Source: Ceratothoa steindachneri
Taxonomy: Eukaryota; Arthropoda; Malacostraca; Isopoda; Cymothoidae
Assembly: GCA_963969495.1 (NCBI GenBank)
Contig: OZ018321.1
Location: 109,073,212-109,137,211 of the forward strand
Direction of reading: 5' to 3'
DNA: 64,000 nt
Part shown: in pieces, positions 32,179-44,930 of the stretch
Position numbering within the stretch: position 1 is the stretch's first letter
How the letters are laid out: every line of letters starts with the position of its first letter
Program-made: the position numbers and the translations under genes
The notes under the pieces: model-generated
Told to the model about the DNA's origin: nothing
Seen by the model: the letters and a program-made list of their open reading frames with translations, nothing else
The model's database searches: none

Positions 32179-33140
32179 TGCAAGAGGTGCTTACAGGCTC
32201 GGCAGAGCCAGGCGCCGCCATTTGGGATAACCCCTCCCGCCTGCTGGCCTGGCAGTCCATCGGCATGGCGGCTCCACCTTGGACACGGCGTAAAAAAAGA
32301 TAGATTGTGAAGAGGAGAGGAAAAGGGATGTGAGGAAGGTATGGGTGGGGATGAAGCAGGTTGTTAAAAACCAACCACTCCAGACCGGAGCTTAGGGGTT
32401 AGGGAACATTGTCCCCTCCCCCCTCATCCCCGATCCGGGACGGTTGGCTGAGGTCAGCATCTACCCTGTGAAATTAGAGGCTGACCGGAGAAAGTTGTGG
32501 GAGAGGTTGTATGAAAAGCGACGAAGTAGAGGAGAAATACAGGCTGTCTGAAAGAAGAGGCTAAGCTGGGGTCGAACGGGGTGCTGAATCCCATCACCAC
32601 CGCGGCCAGGATGGCAAATCGCCGCGCCCCTTACGGGGTCGCGAATCCATAAATTAGCTCAGTTGGACCGGGCTGAAATGATCGCCCAACGCTAAATCGG
32701 ACTGCATTTATACGCTGGGCAAAAAGTATAAAGCATCCCTCATTGACATATATCTAACATTAAATCAAACTTTTTAGAATTTATTATATACATAAATATG
32801 AATGATAATGTGGATTTTGCTTATATGTTTGAATACTTTGCTGTCTAAATTACTAATATTTCACTAAATGTGTACACTTCATAAAATATGTTTGCTAAAA
32901 TCAGATTTTAACCAATATTCTTGTATCAGCTTAAATTTATAACTATTGTGTATTCAATATCATTCTAAATAAGTAATATCATTAAACTAAAGAAGCATAG
33001 GGAGCACAAATCCAACTTCTCTAAAGCCAAGGATTATCACAAAAAAAAAGTTCAAGTGTCCAAACCATTATAAAATAATATCAAGAGACCAATAGCTTGG
33101 TTTACATCTAATTACATTTAAATCTATCTTGGAAGATTTT

Positions 33141-33348
33141 TATTCGCGTGAGACCACCTCACTATGTCGGTCGGTCTGTCCCCGTTTTGCTTTTCGGCCG
33201 ATTTTAACGAAATTTGAAACCCTATGTTGTTTTCCATTCTCTTTGGAATGGTATAATTGCCAAGGTCATCCCCAAGGTTAGTCCCGGAATTCTTGAAAGT
33301 TTGGAAGGTCCTAAGGTCATAAATCAGAATAAGTGAGAGTACGCGACT
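33141..33348 (-). mobile_element. MITE family M, copy 2 (inverted)
   Basis: Reverse-complement match to the copies at 13068 and 41192: AGTCGCGTACTCTCACTTAT at the right end, TTTCAAATTTCGTTAAAATC inside, CCGACATAGTGAGG at the left. It has only one internal unit, where the other copies have two. Confidence 0.75.
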
Positions 33349-33639
33349 TTGGTCAGCAGACCCTTTTTTTTAACAATTTGCAGATTTTCAGCATTTCTGG
33401 GGCTACCTCTGTGAGACGAAGAGGTGGAAAGGAATTTCACCGTTTGTGCGATATTAACTGAAGCATGGAAGTGGTTCTACCATGGTATGAGTGGATTTTT
33501 TCATCCGGGCCAAGGGAAAAATCCGTCAGAGAAGAATGAACTCACCAACGTATACCGGCATGTTGTCACATGTTTTAGAGCCATCTATTCAGAAATGGCG
33601 TCGCACAACACCGAGAAATAAAGTTATATTTAAGCAAGA

Positions 33640-33968
33640 AAATGTCCCCTTGAATATGTAGACAGGTTGAGGGTGCTAAATATGTTCTCATTTGAAAGGT
33701 GTGCGAGAGGATATTATTGAGCTTTTTATAATATGTTCTGGGATGGATAAGTTGGATTTTAGCCAAGTCTTGAGTTGAAGGTAGTAATAGGACTAGGGGC
33801 CACCACATGAAAATTAAAAAACAAGTTTAGGTTGGATATGAAAAAGTATTTTTTTCACCAACAGAGTGGTTGATTACTGGAATTGCTTACCACAGGAGAC
33901 AATAAACCGTCCAAATTTACATGTTTTCAAACGTGGGTTAGATGGTATATGGGAAGGGTAGGTTATCA
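33640..33968 (+). pseudogene. L2/CR1-like retrotransposon C-terminal fragment
   Basis: Broken reading of the region after RT: EYVDRLRVLNMFSFER-like sequence near 33655, RLDMKKYFF near 33830, then, after a shift in a T-run, TNRVVDYWNCLPQETINRP and LHVFKRGLDGIW near 33860-33950 before a stop. The NRVVxxWNxLPxE pattern is the characteristic C-terminus of L2/CR1-group elements. It is different from the CR1-like family at 54938. Confidence 0.7.
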
Positions 33969-34064
33969 TGGTTTTTAAGTTGTATTAGGGCAAGTTGCAT
34001 ATTTTAATATCAATGTGTGTATTGCATGATTTAATTACTGACAAGCCATGATGGTGATGCCTTT

Positions 34065-34435
34065 TTAAGCAGTTCGGACGGAATCTTGTGGATGCAGTTG
34101 ATGGGAATGTGCGTCGACTAGGATGACCTCTGATAGGCCCTTGTGGCTTGTCATCTGTTGAATTATGTTGTTATAGATCCAACTACACCACGAACTGCTT
34201 TTGAGAAAAGAGGTCACGCCAATTGAGTATCCATCACAGAGTTCAAACTTAAATCCAATGTAGCACATGCTGAGAGTGCTTGGACAAGAATAAGTACCAC
34301 AAGAACAAATAAAACAGAACTGTACAAAAACTACAAGCTGAGTGGGAAAAGATAGCGTCAGAAATTTGTAAAATCCATGCAACGAAGAATTATTCAGAAA
34401 TTCAAAGCAAAAGGGGGTTCAACGAAGTATTAAAA
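34065..34435 (+). pseudogene. Tc1-like transposase C-terminal fragment
   Basis: Plus-strand remnant: NLVDAVDGNVRRLG, then ELCCYRSNY. EYPSQSSNLNP follows, the remains of the SPDLNPIE box, with the codons after Pro now Met and stop. NKTELYK and QRRIIQKFKAKGGSTKY precede a stop near 34430. The Asp box usually written QDNAPCH is missing between SNY and the next block. Frames change several times. Confidence 0.75.
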
Positions 34436-34541
34436 TAATTAAATATATATATATATATATATACGGAATTCATTTACCACAAGTGTCCATTTACATTATA
34501 TGAATAATCCATAGGGTGCTTTATACTTTTGGCCAAGGGTG

Positions 34542-36871
34542 TATTTAGGAAAGAAATGAGGCATTGCAATCAATATCGACAACATGAAGCAGGGCATTCG
34601 TATTTTTAAAAAAGTACTCAAAAAACGGAGAACTTGTGATACAGGCCGGTCAAGGAAACTACCTTTTCGGTGAAACTGTCAACTCAAGGTGATTTCGTAA
34701 TAACTCCAGCCAGAAAAATGACTCAACAGGAAGCAGTTCGTCTCAAGCTTGAATTCAAAAGGGTTTATTTATTTCAAACTACCAGAAACCGCGCGCAAAT
34801 TAACGTCTCTCAAATACTTCATTAAATAAGTTTTATTGAAAAAAAAACTCCCTCAAAGTTAATCTTCGTCCTAGCCACCCCCACCTTTTTTTTAGCAACA
34901 CAAAAACCCATTCCTCTCGGCTTTGTCATCCAAATTTAAAAAAATAAATAAACTCGAGGACGAACGCAGCTTTCGAACACGGATTTGGCGCCCTTTTCCG
35001 CGGAGGATTCCGACTATATCCTTCGCCACCATTGACTTTTCGGATTTATTTTTTAAGGAAACCCAAGACCGAAGAAGAGTGGAAGAGTCAAATGTACGAA
35101 GTCACAGTTTGAATTGGAGTAATAACAGACAGCTGAAGGAAACGGGTGGTCAAATTAATTCGTTGTAGATCGCTATGGAGAGAGAATTCGACGTGGAAAA
35201 AATGATAGGTAACGGTGGGAGCGGATGGATAGAAATTTATTGGCGCTGATGAGCATCAACCGCAATTTATGGGAAAGTGGTTGTTGATGAGAAATAAGCA
35301 CCCACTCCATCCTTTTCTCATCGATTGCATAATAGGAAGCTAATAAGTGCCAATTATATTGAAGGTAAAGAGCCACAAATAGACAAATCGAAACAGTAGG
35401 GGCCCAATTCTTTCTGAATCGCCTTCATTTGGGGGACGGGACAGGCTCTCTTGTTTGGCTATCAAGTGCCATTGAAAGAGCTACTACTGTGTACCCCTTG
35501 GACAACCAGTATTATCCCAACTGCCAAATTTCCGCGCCAACAAACCCAATTTGGAACGCTCATCAAGGGGGTGACCCCAAGCTTCAGAGGCATCCATTTT
35601 CGCCGACTCCTGGACCCATTAGATGTTCTTTCTTAACGACAGAATCCATGTTTGGGGAGGTTACTTCGATCGTCTCTGGCCTCAAGATAAACTCAGACCG
35701 TTTCCTCTAATCACGAGTCCCTCCAAGGTCTTCACGATTAGATCTTATTATTAGAATGTGAAAGGTGAACCTCAATTAAGACATAGCCACGAAGTGAAAC
35801 GAACGCGAGCACACGCTAATATAGAATGAAAACACCCCCAAACAAAAACCGTCATAAATATCCAAAAATAAGCATACATAAAGGCGTCTCTCATATTTAA
35901 AAACACACCAAGTATAAAATCGACCATCACAACAAAGAACAGATTGCCAACCAGACCACGAGTCGCACACCAAACCACCATTTTGACGGAACATGTCTAG
36001 TTTGTTATCAGCTCGCCGTTTCCGGGACCCCTTCCTTATTACCACCTCCATCGGGGACCTTTGCGCCCCCCCACCTATCTTTGGTTAGATACTAGTCGGT
36101 TTCCTTGTCTTCTATTACGGACCTGAAACAGCGTTTACGCCCTTCAGCGCCTCAAAGATGGAGTGAGGCATTCCTCCCGCTCCGATGCAAATAGAAACCT
36201 TTCCCTTCAACTCACGTCAGTAACTGACGAACGCACAGAAAGAGATTAAGGTCACTTCGGAATGATAAAAGCAAACCATCTAATTCCTATGCCCCGACCC
36301 TGACCAAGGAAAGGGAAAGCCAGATGCCAACAAGCAGTTTAAGTGCTCTCTGCACGACCTTTCCTAAACCTTCTCGAATTTGTTAAAAGTCGATTCAAGA
36401 CAATTTGTGTGGGGGCCATCAAATGACTCGATTAGAGCTTTAAGTGGAGTACCCTCTTGACATAAAATTATCTCTCGCAGTTTGTCGTCTTTCCCAACTT
36501 GTCACTAGCCTACTTTCAAAGAAGCAAACTAATCATTAACCTTTTGATGCCTAAATTAAATTATAATAGCCCTTAAATCAATACATATTGAGTCAAAGTG
36601 GCTTGAAATGTGGTTCCACATAGCACCATAAATGGTTGATTATTTTGAAAGATCGAAAGCAAGAAGCAAACTTCGACCCCGCCCCCCTACAATACGAACC
36701 ATGAAATTCAAGCGAGTGACTGTGTTTGGAAATCCGGGTTTCAAAACAGTGAGCCGAGGAAAATTTAGCATGAGAAACGAAGACGCGCAAGGCATTTATC
36801 CCGTATAAAAGTCAAGTTGGCGGCGCGCATCAGCGCCCAAAGCATCCTCCCAATTTCACCATTTTACAAAT
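34542..36871. other. Unassigned sequence
   Basis: No gene or element recognised. Plus-strand frames at 34923 and 35429 and minus-strand frames near 35780-36050 show no known domain. Confidence 0.35.
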
Positions 36872-36955
36872 CTCTTTTAACGTCCCATTTAGCGACTGCC
36901 TCAAAGCTATAGTGGTAGACACTAACGACTAGCCTACATTAAAGAAAAACGGATC
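36872..36955 (-). mobile_element. Family A 3' UTR fragment (degenerate)
   Basis: Contains CATTTAGCGACTGCC and ACGACTAGCCTACATTAAA, the two conserved blocks of the family A 3' end, in the usual minus orientation. No coding part is attached. Confidence 0.55.
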
Positions 36956-39900
36956 TTTTACGAAATAGGCCTGCAGCGCATTAGGCGTTAGAGGTTAACA
37001 TCGCGAGGTTAAGGTTAGCTTAGGTTAGGAGCGCGAGTTGCAAAAGTGGACATTATAAAACTTGCTTAGGCATTTTCGTGTTGCCGTTGTAATAAGCATG
37101 AATGCAATTTCAGGGTTGGATTGCGAAAAGTCACTTGGTTAGAATAATTAAAGTTCTTTTGAGACGTTCGTTTATTTCAGCTCCTCGCTCCTAAACTTAA
37201 CTTAGCCTAAGCTATACGCTGTTTATCACAGGACGAGCCTTGCTTTTTTCGGGCGTTCCGGAAAAAAGCAAAATAAAACGAAAGACAAAAGCCCCACACA
37301 AAACATTGGTGGGGGAGTGGGGGGACTCGTGAGCTGCAGGGGCATGCATATTCATCGAAATTATATCTCGGCCGATTTTAAATTAGGAAACAAAAGCAAC
37401 AAAAGATCTAATCGTCATTTATACCAGTGTGGAAGAGGTTAGAATTGATACACAAAAAAATCAACAACAACCACGTTAGTTATAAAGTAGGAGCGAAAGA
37501 GCGCACCAACCTTGCTAGCCAGAAGCGGCCTGTGTTGGGGCCGGAAGGGCATTCAATCCCTCACAACAACTTCAGAAGGTTGCCCATGCGAGAAACGAAA
37601 AAGCCAAACGGTCAATCTGCCTGCAAACCAGCACTCGAACGAGGTACGTACAAGATACACACACACACACGCATGTATGTATGTAGAGAGCGCCAACAAA
37701 TTAAACCTTGCACAAGAAAACCATAAACTACAAAGATTTAATGTTTCGATATAGAGGCGAAAGGTGGAAGATTCAACGAGTGAACCCATGTAGCTATCAA
37801 TTAGAATAATGAATTATTCATTACCGCTAAGATAAATCTTCTTAGAACGATACCAGCGGGGGGAGGGGCAAATTTGGTCTACAATAACTTTCGTAATCCT
37901 CCTAAAATTCCAGAGATCGTATGGATTAGCCACACCGATTCTTTTAAATATTTATACAAAGTACATAATTGTAGAACACTATGCAGGTCTTATGCATAAG
38001 CCACATAAAAACTTGACCAAATATATCAACTATTCCAAGTGTCGAGGTCTTAAGATTAAAGAATACCAGTAGTTCTAGCAATATACAGGCCGCATCTAAA
38101 TACTAGATTCACTAGAATTTAAAACTGAGCCTGATTTAGAAAAGGGAGAAATAATTCAACAAACAAAACAGAAGAGAGATTCACATAGAAGTGGAATCAA
38201 AGCTACAATCGACCATGTAATCTAACTATCGGCAAGCTATAAGTGAAGGGCGTGTTTAAGTATGTATGCATGGGTGATCTCTAGATTGATATGTGCATTT
38301 TGTACTTTGATACTAGAATAGTGTCTAGCTTCCCTGTTTCTTTTTTATTTTTTTTTCATTTCGTGCGCTCATCTGCCGACAAGACCAACGAGTATAGGTA
38401 GAGCCACCTACCCTTATAGAAGTTGATGTACTACACGATAACACCCGGAAGGGAGAATGAACCTGCTATAAACAGTAATGACAAACTTAAGATGGAAAAA
38501 TCAAAGCCCCCCCCATTGCAGCGGGACTAACGCCCCTAAAAGCTGGATGGATGCTACGCCATTAAAAACACGACCCTTAAATAATGAGATTGAAGAGAGT
38601 TTCACTAAGTTAAGACCCATTCAAATGGGCCAGTATTAATGGGGTTCCCAAGGTTTCCTTCGCAATTCGGTAGAGCAGCTACAATGTTAGAAGCTCAAGC
38701 CAAAGCCACTCGTTCAAAAATCAACTTACATCAATACATACACCTTCCATTCTACTTCAGTTTGCCCACAAAACCCTACACACCTACCCGGACGGGCATG
38801 AAGGTGAAAACCACCCACCTCCTCCTCTCAAGCGCATAACGAGGGACTCGAGAGAGGGGAAAAAACAAGAGGGAGAGTCCCTCCAATGACCTGCGGTGTT
38901 TTGCGATAAGATGATAAATCGTTATTGCATTGGTGGTTTCCCAGTGTTCAAATCACTTACAAGTGCTAAATGAGGCTTCTGCCACTAGATGGCGCCAAAT
39001 CCGATGGCAGATTTGAAATCTCTAGGGTAATTGACTATATGCCCCATGGTCATATGAGTCATTTCATGGCTCTAAATCGAGATGCCACAAGTTCATATTT
39101 CTAAGTGCCATGTCCGTACGAAATTCCTGCCCGTTTATAATAGAGATATGCGTGTTCCACCCCAGCATTCCATGTTAACGAGTTTTCTAAATACAATATT
39201 AGCTCTCTTCTATGGATTTCGCCCACACGTCATTTCCTTTCTTTCTTTGAATGAAGATGTCTTTCAATTGCAGCAAATTCTCTCCTCGATAAAGAAACCC
39301 AAGGGTCAAAAGGGACACCCCAAAAACTTGCAATAACATTAATGTGGTGCTCGTTTTTCTTATCCATTAAACTATATTCGATACGATGACAATATTAGTA
39401 GCTACACTTCTCAATTGAGATTTAATAGGTCTCACGATCGACAAGAGGTGCACCGCACCAACTATGTCCATCAAACGAGGGTGCTCTTGACGTAGGTCTA
39501 AAAAGCCTCTAAAGTAAAGTATTTCCTGCGAATAAGGAAGAGGAAAGACGTACGGCAAGTCATCTTTTTAACGAGAGCCTACTTTGCAAATAGATTCCGA
39601 TTCCGTTAAGGCAAATTGCCAAAGAGGGACTCAATAATAGAAAAGGAGAGCTATTTTCAGACGTGTATCTACGGAAGTAGTTTTTTTTTCAATTGCTTCT
39701 TTATATGTGTTTGGGTTAGCTTGAACCCAGCGAACACGAGGCTAGTTGAGAAGGTATAAATAAATAATCGGAGTTCACAGGGAAGCATCACTAATACATC
39801 GGTAGATTTTGAAAGGCCAATAATCTTAGCTATAAAATGAGACTCGTGAAGAATCGAACCTACTGAGCTAGAGAGGACATTAACGGGGGAGAAAAATACA

Positions 39901-41191
39901 AATAGAATGCGATTTATTTTAGACCCCCTTCCCCATTGTCTATGTGATTTAATTCCTATCAAATAATAAACATATATATTCACCATTAGAATCCTTAAAA
40001 AACGCAGTTAACTTTGGAGGGATGGAGTCTATTGAATCAGTCAATAATGCCATTGTTAAACTAGCCAGGGTAAACAAAACATAGTGGAAGAGTCATTTGT
40101 CTCAACGAGCATTATACCGCCATGAGAAAAATTGGCCGTCTGCGATTCAGTTGCAATTTGCTTTGGTCAATGACACGGAGAAGGAAGGCCTGCCAGGCCG
40201 GATCTTGGGGTGGAGATAAGAATGACAAGAGTCGCCTTTGAAACAACTACGTTTTGAACATGATGGCGATGAAACCGGCGCAAATTATTTATATCCTTGG
40301 AATATTAGCAAAAAGCCATTTGTGAAGTTAGGGGAGGTGAAAATGCATGGAAGGTACACACCCAAGAGCCAAAAAAGAATAATAATGGTTTGGATTCCAG
40401 GAACTGTTAAAAGCCGCACCCTAACCCCATTCAGAGAAACCAGGACAAGAATTTGGGGATGAACTAAAGTTTTTTTTTTATTTATAATCTCAGTTCAAAC
40501 TTAAAGTGCATTTTCTCCCTCAAAAAAGGATAAATAAGAAAATAATTGTGTATTCTGTAAATAGCGAAACGTTTATCATTGCATAGGGGTTAGACAGGTT
40601 GTGCGGTAGTTGGGATGCCTTGTACAGCATGCTATGAGTTTTGCGCAGGTTTCGTCGGGGATGGGGGGCTTAGAAGCGACTCAAAATAACCATTTGTTAA
40701 ACAAAAACTTGGTTGGTAACCGTTCCCGACAAAAATAACATAAATCGTTAACCTAATCGAGAGAAAATAGTTAACATTTTAATTCACTTTTTTGTGATGT
40801 CATATTGCTCGACTGAAGACGTTTTCCTCATGGCTAAATATATTTGCTATTATACTTATTGTGTTGTAGGATTGCCTAACAAGGTTGAGCTCTCACTTGC
40901 GATAAATCAAATCATCTCTAATGCGTGAGAGTTGTTTAAAGCTCCCCAGGAGCAAAATACATCTGCTCACCCCGACCCCTTGGGAGATTAAGGCAGAAAG
41001 CTTTGATCGGAGAATCTGTACGTAAGTAGAGTAAATCTAATAACTGGTTCCATTTCATTCAAAAGAATAAGAATGAAACAGCCCTGCACTTTTTCTACAG
41101 TATTAAAATGTGGATGTGAGGTATTACATCTTTATCTTCTCACTTGAAAGTTGTTCATGGTGTACCAAAAAAAACAAGGACGGCTGACCAA
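36956..41191. other. Unassigned sequence
   Basis: 4.2 kb without a recognised gene. Around 37003-37037 and 37186-37215 there is a loose inverted pair containing GGTTAGCTTAGGTTAGGAGCG and its counterpart. A CA/GTAT microsatellite lies at 37659-37686. A T-rich stretch followed by CATCTGCCGAC at 38340-38380 may be another worn family A end. Confidence 0.35.
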
Positions 41192-41520
41192 AGTCGCGTG
41201 CTCTCACTTATTCTGATTTATGACCTTACGACATTCAAAACTTTCAACAATTCCCGGACTAACCTTGGCAATTATATCATTTGGAAATGAATGTAAAACA
41301 ACATAAGGGTTTCAAATTTCGTTAGAATCAGCTGAATAGTTATGATGTTATTCCCAAAACAATATAATTCCCGGGCTAACCTTGGCAATCATATCATTCG
41401 AAAAAGAATGTAAAACAACATAAGGGTTTCAAATTTCGTTTGAATAGTTAAAATGTTATTTCCAAAACAAAAAAGTAAAACGCGGACCGACATATTGAGA
41501 TAGAGAGTCGCACGCGACTA
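41192..41520 (+). mobile_element. MITE family M, copy 3
   Basis: 329-bp copy with the clearest ends: AGTCGCGTGCTCTCAC at the left and GAGAGTCGCACGCGACTA at the right, so the 10-mer AGTCGCGTGC is inverted at the two termini. Two internal units repeat CTTGGCAATTATATCATT, AATGTAAAACAACATAAG and AATTCCCGG. Confidence 0.8.
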
Positions 41521-42065
41521 AAAATTTAAGATAATGAAAGATTAGCCAGTGAAGATGATTTAACAAAATTGCCATCAACTGATTGATTAAAGTTTCAAAA
41601 AAATTCAATTATGATCAGTTTGCTCCTATTAATGACACGAGCGTTAGGAATGTGGAACTTAACTATGCTGCTGAAAACAAAAGCAACTTGCGTTCTCTAT
41701 GTAAGGAAACGAGTTAAATTAGCTAAAGTGAATACAAACAATAGGAACTATATTGATATTCATGAGGAAACGAAGGACCACCCTAGTGTAAAATTGCTGA
41801 AATAATTTCTAAGATAGAAGTTAGGGTCGATTTAAATTGGCATATACCTACCTAGTTAGTTGATCGCACAAGAAAACGGAGCTTCAGTAATAATGACATT
41901 AAGAAACTAAACTGTACCATCAGCAATGTGTTGTTCACACTATTCATTAGACTGTTTGTGATGTATGTACTTATATTCTAATAAATTATGGTTAAAGAAT
42001 TTGATAGAGTGAAGAGTTGGTTCCTGAAAATGAAGACTACAATTGTGCATAACGATTATTTAATT
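41521..42065. other. Unassigned AT-rich sequence
   Basis: Nothing recognised. Confidence 0.35.
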
Positions 42066-42167
42066 TTCGACATTCAACAACAATGTGCCGAACAGTCTGG
42101 GGGATAACGCAGTCATCGCAATAAGGTCCCGCGAGTGTGTTTAATTCGGAGAAAACAGAAAGCGGCA
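42066..42167 (-). mobile_element. Family A C-terminal tail fragment
   Basis: Short match to the ORF2 tail (the region coding QTVRHILVEC in other copies; GTGCCGAACAGTCTGGGGGA on the plus strand). Part of the same region reappears at 43460-43506, so this is a separate fragment and not simply the end of A4. Confidence 0.65.
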
Positions 42168-42890
42168 TATGTCAGTTTAGGATTCATGGACGGGCCGAAG
42201 TTTCCGCTCAATGCGGGCCTCCCGCAGGGGGAGGGGTGTCTGTCCCCCCCACTATCGACTCAATTTACATCGCAGATGTCCCAGCCCCTACGAACTCCAC
42301 TTGCCTAACATGTAGGAATGCTCCCATGCAAGCTTAAATGACGGCAGCAGAAATCGATAGATTAAACATCTACGAGGCACAATGGAAGATTCGAACGAAT
42401 AAAGAAAAGTTCAAAGTAGTCCCCATTGGCAGGAGACTTATCTGATGTCAGGGTGGGAGATAAACGCTATCCCTACACCACGGGGTGCAATGTGTTCGGT
42501 ATGAAGATTACTTCGTCCGGGTACAGGAAGCACGTCGCAGATAGAATCTCCAAGGCCTCAGCTGCAGTCAGAACTCTTATAGATGTTCAGAAATCTGCGC
42601 GAAAGCAACAAGAAAAAGATCTACAATGATACGTTGCTGTACCCCGCGTTTGCCCTCTCTTGTGTCTCGAAGACACAAAAGAGGAGACTACAAACTATGC
42701 AGAATAAATGCGAGTACCTAATTACGGGTACACGCAGGTGAGATAAAAGACGCCAAGAGCTCCACCTGAAATTCATAGAAGAACGGACACGAAATATGCA
42801 GGAACTGGTTAATCAAGAAATGAATGAGGAAATCATTCAAATTATTAATCAGAAGAGAAGAGCTGCATGTCGTGCCAGATTTCCAAGTTA
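42168..42890 (+). pseudogene. Jockey-like retrotransposon RT fragment
   Basis: Plus-strand remnant of a second non-LTR clade. Motif B reads GLPQG near 42213, then SIYIADVPAPTNSTCLTC (42260-42320). The YADD box that should follow is missing. The thumb region is readable in pieces: YEAQWKIRTNKEKFKVVPIG, NVFGMKITSSGYRKHVADRI, SKASAAVRTL. SKTQKRRLQTMQNKC and LHLKFIEERTRN follow in other frames. This pattern is that of Jockey-group RT C-termini. It is interrupted by stops and shifts and has no endonuclease or ORF1. Confidence 0.7.
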
Positions 42891-43426
42891 AGGCTAACCA
42901 ATTGGCTGGCGGAGCCGAAGTGCCGTTCTACGCATGAAAGAAATGTATATTTATCATGGAATGCGACAACAAACCAATTAAGACTCAATATCTCCGAATT
43001 ACGAAAAATCACAGATTTTGACCAACTACCATGGAACAAGATTCATCAAACCAAACGTGACACGAAGAAAGAAGACAAGAAACAAAAAATAACTAAATTA
43101 CACACAATACAAAACATATAAAAAAAACAAAGAAAACTAAGCGCAAAAAATAAAGTATTTTATTACATAAACAACAGCAAATGCACACTACATATCAAGA
43201 CAAATGGCTTGAACGCCATAAAAATGAAAACTATAAACAACAAAAAAGACAAGAAAATAATGAAAACGACAGCCTAACACCAGGCATCTAGCATCTCTTT
43301 GCACTCTCCCACACTACTTTGTCTCTTCACCACTTGTCTATTTTCATCTATCTACCTACAAGCCCTTTTTTTCCCTACTCACAACAATTCGCAACAGAAA
43401 GCAACCTGAATCCGTCGCGTCATTAG
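42891..43426. other. AT-rich unassigned sequence
   Basis: Follows the Jockey-like fragment and may include its 3' part. A-rich with no recognisable coding. Confidence 0.35.
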
Positions 43427-44930
43427 GGGTTAGGTCGAGCACTCCATCAAATGGCAGTGGGTCCCGCGAGTGTGTTAAATTCGAAGACGACAGAAAGCGT
43501 AGTGGTTTGGGGGGTATTGGTCCATGGGAACAGTCGCGGCGCAACGGCACGCAACTTCAAGTTCCCCTCGGCAGTCTCCCATCCTCTTTGCCAAGCAACC
43601 TGGAGCCAAACACTGATATGTTGACTCAGTCCACGCGGACTCTTTAGCTCCCTAATCGACGCGCTCATTTCCCGCAATTCCCACATGTTCATGAACCCAG
43701 CGAAGATAATCTCGACATCCACCCGGGCCGCGGCAACAGTGGCGTCACGAATAGCCCCGAAACAGGATGTGAGGAGATTTCATGCCCATAGAGCAATCAA
43801 AGCACTTTGTGAGTCGCTAAAGATGACAATCCGGTCTCCAGACTGGGGACGACGTAGAGGGTGTAGAGAACATCTTCAGGCAACACCGATGTGATACCGT
43901 TGATACTCAGGGTAAAGAGTGTGACACTGAGGACACTTCCTTGCAAGACAACCTCTTACTGCCCTCACTGGGCCAGAGAGCTCCCCCACCCGTACACGGA
44001 ATCGACGATCTCACAAAACAATGCGAGATAAAGATTGGGAGGTGTCCCCTCGCCCACATCGTGTTGAGTCTCCATGATATCGTATCGCCACGCGGTCACT
44101 GGGCTTCTCCAGATCGAAAAACACCGTGGTGTAGTGCTGTTGAATAAATCTAACAGAAAGGCGGTGTGCGCGCACGAAGAAGAACGCAAATCACTTAATG
44201 TAAATCTGTCGTTGAAGGGTTCTCCGCCTCTGGAGGTAAAGTCCAGCCGGTGGCCTTACGCGACATCACGACACGCATTGAATGCTGGCGGAGCAGCATC
44301 CCGGCTAGAGAATGCGGAGAAAGCGCTTGCGAAGGACTCTGCCAAAACGAGGCCTTCCTGATCGCAGTCTCATTCTCCCGGAGAACGGGAGGGGTGTCAT
44401 GCGAGATCTAGCCCCGAATCCTTTTGAGTCTGCTAGACGGGTCTTTCTCATCAAGTGAAGACACATGTGCCCGCCAGGAAGAGCGGTGGACTTGCTTCGA
44501 AAACATACCAGAACCTATCCATAGCTCGATGAAATTCACCGACAATTAAATAGTTCGGGCTTCGTTTATAGCGCATGAAGGCATAACGCTTCTATTTGAG
44601 GGCAGAAGCACACTCGCCTGACCATCACGGAAGCGGTCAGCGTGCAAAACAGCGAGACGTTCTAGGAATAGTAGTTAGACCCAGGACGATGTTACGGGAG
44701 AACTCAACGGCCTCATCCACCAACCTAAACTCCTCGACTGGGACAGAGAAATCAGCCATTTCTTGATGTGCGGACCACCGCGCCCGCGCCAAACACTACC
44801 GGGGGTCTCTCAGAACGTAGCGGTCCAGAAAATATTTGAAACGGAAAGTGATCACTACTATGGAGGTCATCCACAACCTCCCACCCAAAATCAGGCTGTG
44901 TATCCGGAGAGCACACGATACAAAGAAAAG
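43427..44930 (-). mobile_element. Family A retrotransposon, copy A4, remnant
   Basis: About 1.5 kb left of the roughly 6-kb element, in minus sense. EN tail (44930-44700), linker and RT front (44690-44160), RT around motif B (44110-43870) and RNase H/tail (43860-43427) are recognisable. Deletions at about 43865 (RNase H to RT, about 1.0 kb, removing YVDD) and about 44135 (within RT) are evident from jumps against A7. No UTRs. Confidence 0.75.

Larger units (their letters stand above)
29348..32638 (-). mobile_element. Family A retrotransposon, copy A3, centre deleted
   Basis: Both ends are present: the 5' UTR with C4-GTAA-G4 hairpin (32627-32638) and the 3' UTR with a stem-loop (29372-29400) and A-rich tail near 29348. 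The centre has been removed. At about 31040 the RT C-terminal region (equivalent to A7 59715) joins ORF1 (equivalent to A7 63160), a deletion of about 3.4 kb that takes out the zinc knuckles, the endonuclease and the RT palm. Confidence 0.9.
32713..34541 (+). mobile_element. Tc1-like element with nested repeats
   Basis: Ends share AAAAGTATAAAGCAYCC: left from 32713 (CGCTGGGCAAAAAGTATAAA) and right ending 34541 (inverse, CACCCTTGGCCAAAAGTATA). TA lies on both sides (32711-32712, 34542-34543). It contains a MITE M copy (33141-33348), an L2-like tail (33640-33968), the C-terminal part of its own transposase and a short TA microsatellite (34443-34463). The first 400 bp are AT-rich with no clear coding. 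Confidence 0.75.

Noticed and set aside
32640..32700. tRNA gene (TAGCTCAGTTGG A-box-like)
   Set aside because: No matching T-arm or acceptor pairing follows; probably chance.
37242..37269. Rho-independent-like terminator hairpin
   Set aside because: A GC-poor hairpin with A/T arms in a eukaryotic background; no transcription unit is associated.
39840..39870. B-box-like sequence near 39850
   Set aside because: An isolated 11-mer match without tRNA structure.
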